This document shows positions 34,113-36,863 of a DNA stretch of 36,863 nt, in pieces. The notes beneath the pieces are model-generated. The model was not told where the DNA came from. It made no database searches and saw only the letters and a program-made list of their open reading frames with translations. The stretch is from an uncultured Porphyromonadaceae bacterium (GTDB lineage Bacteria; Bacteroidota; Bacteroidia; Bacteroidales; Muribaculaceae), in contig CAMNRO010000024.1 in assembly GCA_946553045.1 (NCBI GenBank), forward strand, positions 1 through 36,863, given 5' to 3'. The position numbers and the translations under genes are program-made. Numbering within the stretch: position 1 is the first letter of the stretch; each line of letters opens with the position of its first letter.

Positions 34113-35357
34113 CTGGAGGTGGCCGATGAGGCGGTCGTAGCGGTCGCCTCGGCGGCGGTGATATATTTTTATGAGGTACTCGTTGTCGGTCTGGTAGGAG
34201 TCGCCTTCGACGGGGGCGGTGTAGCCGCGCATGGCGCCCGGGGGCACGAGGAGATACTGGTAGTTGTAGGCACCCTGTTTGAGGAGCATGGCGCGCTCAT
34301 AGCGCTGTGTCACGGGGTTGTAGCGCATTTCCGACTCGGGGTCGAAGCGACGGTGCACGAAGTCGCCGTCGATGAATATCATAGAGCCGTCGGAAAGCTG
34401 GGGTATGTCGAGCTCGAAATGCACTACGCCGTAGTCGGCTTCGAAGTCGCTCTCTGCCGCACCCTGACGCCGAACGAAGTAGCGGCCGTGCTGGGTCTGG
34501 TCGTAGAGATATGACTTGTCGGCCCGGGTCTCGTCGACAAAGAGATAGAAATGGCGGTAGGGGTTCTGAAAGTCAATCGATTCGACACCTATGCCCGGGT
34601 AATATTCCGATACGGTCTCGAAGCGACGGTATTCGTTTCCACCCTCGAAGATGAGTTCGGGGGTATGCTCGAAATATGCCTTGCGGCCAGATGTGCGCAG
34701 GGGGCGAGAAAGAGCACGCTCGCTGTCGAGGCGTCCGTTCTGCTGCACGACCACACGGAGATCGTTGTAGATATCCTCTACGCCGGCACGCTCGGTATCG
34801 ACGCAGATTTCGAGCTGCTGGTGTGCTTTGTTGTAGTCGACATCGGTGCGCGAGGTCATGAAGGCCGATACCGGCGCAGTCTGCTCGCTCACCATAAAGC
34901 GGCATTGAAGCAGAGCTTCGTCCGGCTCATTCTCGCGGTAAATGCGGAGCAGATAGTTACCTGAGATAGTGGGTGCAACTTCCTCGTTGGGTATAGTGAG
35001 GGAGTAGTGGACGTAATGCACGGTCGTGGCCTGGGAATAGCCGTAGTCTTCGATAGAACCTTCGTTGAAGCCGTCGAGAAATTCGCTGTCGACCAGGCCG
35101 GAAGGCTGCCAGCGTGCATCGCAGTGCTGAAGGCTGTAGCGGAAGTACTCTCGGTCTTCGGCGAGGTGGTCGAAGTCGATTCTGATTCTGTCGGACGAGC
35201 CGAGCACCACCACGGGAGCGGCGAAGTCGTTGCCGTCGAGACGCACCTGCAGTGATTTTATCCGCTCGTCGAAAATGCCGGTCATTGTGTCGGAGGCCTT
35301 GGCGACGAGAGCTGCCGCCAAGACGGCTGCCAGTATAAACAAATGTTTCAGAGCCAT
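34098..35357 (-). CDS. Type IX secretion system plug protein (DUF5103)
   Basis: This is the 419-residue periplasmic/outer-membrane plug protein family (formerly DUF5103) that closes the T9SS SprA translocon when it is not engaged. It has an N-terminal signal peptide (MALKHLFILAAVLAAALVAKA). The family-typical ends are present: IKSLQVRLDG early, HCDARWQPSGLVDSEFLDGF near 93-112, and the C-terminal RYNPVTQRYERAMLLKQGAYNYQY. It fits the T9SS cargo gene at 6670-8004. Its start overlaps the ung stop by 10 bases, so the two genes are coupled. The final INN is encoded by an AT-rich repeat. Confidence 0.93.
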   Translation of the reverse strand: MALKHLFILAAVLAAALVAKASDTMTGIFDERIKSLQVRLDGNDFAAPVVVLGSSDRIRIDFDHLAEDREYFRYSLQHCDARWQPSGLVDSEFLDGFNEGSIEDYGYSQATTVHYVHYSLTIPNEEVAPTISGNYLLRIYRENEPDEALLQCRFMVSEQTAPVSAFMTSRTDVDYNKAHQQLEICVDTERAGVEDIYNDLRVVVQQNGRLDSERALSRPLRTSGRKAYFEHTPELIFEGGNEYRRFETVSEYYPGIGVESIDFQNPYRHFYLFVDETRADKSYLYDQTQHGRYFVRRQGAAESDFEADYGVVHFELDIPQLSDGSMIFIDGDFVHRRFDPESEMRYNPVTQRYERAMLLKQGAYNYQYLLVPPGAMRGYTAPVEGDSYQTDNEYLIKIYHRRRGDRYDRLIGHLQIINN

Positions 35358-36022
35358 TTTACGGGTTCTTTGCCGTGCTCGGCGAGATAGGCGTTGGCAG
35401 TGCTGAAATGGTGATTTCCGAAAAAACCGCGGTGGGCCGACAGCGGCGACGGGTGAGGCGATGTGAGAACAAGATGGCGCGAGCGGTCTATGAGGGCACC
35501 CTTGCGAATGGCATAGGACCCCCAGAGGAGAAAGACGATGTTCTCGCGCTCGCGGTTGAGGCGCTCGATGACGGCGTCGGTAAATGTCTCCCAGCCATGC
35601 CCCTGGTGCGAGGCGGCATTATGGGCGTCGACGGTGAGTGTGGCGTTGAGCAGCAGTACGCCCTGCGAGGCAAGATATGTGAGGTCGCCCGAAGAAGGCA
35701 ACGGTTGCCCGGGCTGCCCGACGTCGCTGAGCATTTCCTTATATATATTTACAAGAGAGGGAGGTATCTGCACTCCCGGATTGACAGAGAAACAGAAGCC
35801 ATTGGCCTGCCCGGGGCCGTGATACGGGTCCTGACCGATGATTACGACCTTGACCTTGTCGAAAGGACATGCGTCGAAAGCCGCGAAAATCCGTCCGGCC
35901 GGGGGATAGACCGTAGTACTTGCGTATTTGCCACGCACAAAGGCCACCAAATCGGCGAAATAAGACTTCTCCCACTCAGCGGCGAGAGCATCTTTCCATG
36001 TTTGTTCGATTCTCACATTCAT
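35348..36022 (-). CDS. ung: Uracil-DNA glycosylase, family 1
   Basis: Ung removes uracil from DNA in base excision repair. The open frame reaches 36148, but the Met at 36022 gives the usual family length (224 residues) and start (MNVRIEQTWK); the extension is Lys/Phe-rich intergenic sequence. Family 1 motifs are complete: GQDPYHG at 63-69 with catalytic Asp65, the uracil-binding Asn126 in LLLNATLTV, and HPSPLSA at 190-196 with His190. It overlaps the plug gene by 10 bases. A minus-strand TATTTTTG (36027-36034) lies very close to the ATG; if used, the mRNA would be nearly leaderless. Confidence 0.97.
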   Translation of the reverse strand: MNVRIEQTWKDALAAEWEKSYFADLVAFVRGKYASTTVYPPAGRIFAAFDACPFDKVKVVIIGQDPYHGPGQANGFCFSVNPGVQIPPSLVNIYKEMLSDVGQPGQPLPSSGDLTYLASQGVLLLNATLTVDAHNAASHQGHGWETFTDAVIERLNRERENIVFLLWGSYAIRKGALIDRSRHLVLTSPHPSPLSAHRGFFGNHHFSTANAYLAEHGKEPVKWL

Positions 36023-36118
36023 AGCACAAAAATAGCAAAAAAACGCCATATAGCATGTAGCAATTTTTTTTGATGAATTTTTGTGTAAAGTTTGCTTGAC
36101 TTTTTGTAAAATTGTTTT

Positions 36119-36126
36119 TACCTTTG
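36119..36126 (+). promoter_or_regulatory. Promoter -7 box of the membrane protein / XRE pair
   Basis: TACCTTTG matches TAnnTTTG exactly, 28 bases before the ATG at 36155. Confidence 0.7.
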
Positions 36127-36154
36127 CGATGTCAAACTTTAACAACATCTTTTT

Positions 36155-36568
36155 ATGAAACTGTTTCTATTTCCCCGAGTATTCCGAATTATAGGGTGGA
36201 TTGTTTTCGTGCCATCGCTAGTGCTCAGCATTCCTCTTCTGATGTATGGCACTTTGAATCTTAGCGGACTTACCGAAACTATCGCCAACGATACCGCTAT
36301 CATCGGCATTGCGATGGGCTCACTGTTTATCACCTGCTCGCGTGAGCGCATCGAGGACGAAATGACCGGGGCGATACGTCTGCGGTCGCTGCTGAGCGCA
36401 CTCTACGCCTATGTGGCATTCCTTGTCATAGAGACCCTGGTGGTCAACGGCATGTACTATTTCTATGTGATGGCGGCCAATCTGGTTGCGTTCCCGATAA
36501 TTTTCACCCTGCGTTTCCGGTACGAAATGCATAAATACTACACTGTCAGCGATGAAGAACAGAATTAA
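36155..36568 (+). CDS. Small integral membrane protein, partner of an XRE regulator
   Basis: This 137-residue protein has four predicted helices (about 12-30, 44-60, 83-99, 104-122) and short charged loops. I do not recognise a named family, but membrane proteins of this size are commonly encoded just before a small XRE regulator of the YozG type in Bacteroidota and Firmicutes. The 3' end overlaps the regulator gene by 17 bases, so the two form one translationally coupled unit. A signal-sensing or stress role is possible but not shown. Confidence 0.8.
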   Translation: MKLFLFPRVFRIIGWIVFVPSLVLSIPLLMYGTLNLSGLTETIANDTAIIGIAMGSLFITCSRERIEDEMTGAIRLRSLLSALYAYVAFLVIETLVVNGMYYFYVMAANLVAFPIIFTLRFRYEMHKYYTVSDEEQN

Positions 36569-36752
36569 AATCGAACGTGCCGAGAAGGACATCACACAGC
36601 AGCAACTTGCCGATGCTCTTGGTGTGAGCCGCCAGACTATTATCGCAATAGAGAAGGGTCATTTTTTGCCCTCCACTCCCCTCGCCCTAAAAATAGGCCG
36701 CTATTTCGGCAAACCTGTCGAGCAGATTTTCATGCTTGAAGAAGGCGACTGA
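36552..36752 (+). CDS. XRE-family transcriptional regulator (Cro/C1-type HTH, YozG-like)
   Basis: The product is 66 residues, almost entirely one HTH_3 domain: helix 2-turn-helix 3 is QQQLADALGVSRQTIIAIEKG at about 16-36, followed by the conserved ALKIGRYFGKPVEQIF. Full length for this YozG-like group. It overlaps the upstream membrane protein gene by 17 bases and likely controls that small operon. Confidence 0.93.
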   Translation: MKNRIKIERAEKDITQQQLADALGVSRQTIIAIEKGHFLPSTPLALKIGRYFGKPVEQIFMLEEGD

Positions 36753-36813
36753 AATCGTCTGTTCCCACCATAAAAACGGCGGTGTGTCGTAATACATTTT
36801 ATCACTATCAGTA

Positions 36814-36863
<50 letters not shown>

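Overview
The window reads as a chromosomal piece of a Bacteroidales bacterium, most likely a gut Muribaculaceae relative. The reasons are: Bacteroidota-type promoters (TAnnTTTG -7 boxes) with no Shine-Dalgarno pattern, a FeoA-FeoB fusion, a lysine exporter split into two overlapping genes, a DUF3109 protein, a T9SS plug protein with a type-B T9SS cargo domain, and a lone lipoprotein GH43. The family assignment is inference; the order is well supported. No tRNA, rRNA, transposase or CRISPR array was recognised.

Layout. Positions 1-1007 carry no convincing gene. They hold a hairpin-rich, mobile-element-like segment, a terminator, a promoter and a leader-like stretch with a 3-codon mini-ORF. Positions 1008-2692 hold three unrecognised minus-strand genes; the first two are visibly AT-rich. 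From 2805 to 13890 the minus strand carries uvrA, a lytic transglycosylase coupled to a T9SS cargo protein, and a tripartite RND efflux operon (TolC, adaptor, pump). At 14074 a DMT permease converges on feoAB, and the gap between them holds a striking array of 8-bp repeats.

Positions 17929-21890 form a complete type IIS restriction-modification operon: two D12-class adenine methyltransferases and an AlwI/N.BstNBI-family endonuclease. Its last codons overlap the start of a LolC/E-like permease, which leads into rsfS and ftsH. Then come an M49 metallopeptidase lipoprotein, the split LysO exporter, a GH43 lipoprotein, an NSS sodium symporter, an AlbA_2/Schlafen-type regulator followed by a repeated TCCGACCG palindrome, DUF3109, the T9SS plug protein overlapping ung, and a small membrane protein with an overlapping XRE regulator. 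The window ends in 50 consecutive G, almost surely a sequencing or assembly artefact.

The most interesting items are the type IIS system (no separate second nuclease subunit, palindrome over its promoter, fused translationally to a housekeeping operon), the octamer arrays that follow both convergent genes in sense orientation, a dispersed AT-rich repeat that supplies the Ile-Asn-Asn-stop end of two unrelated proteins, and the attenuator-like leader near the left edge.
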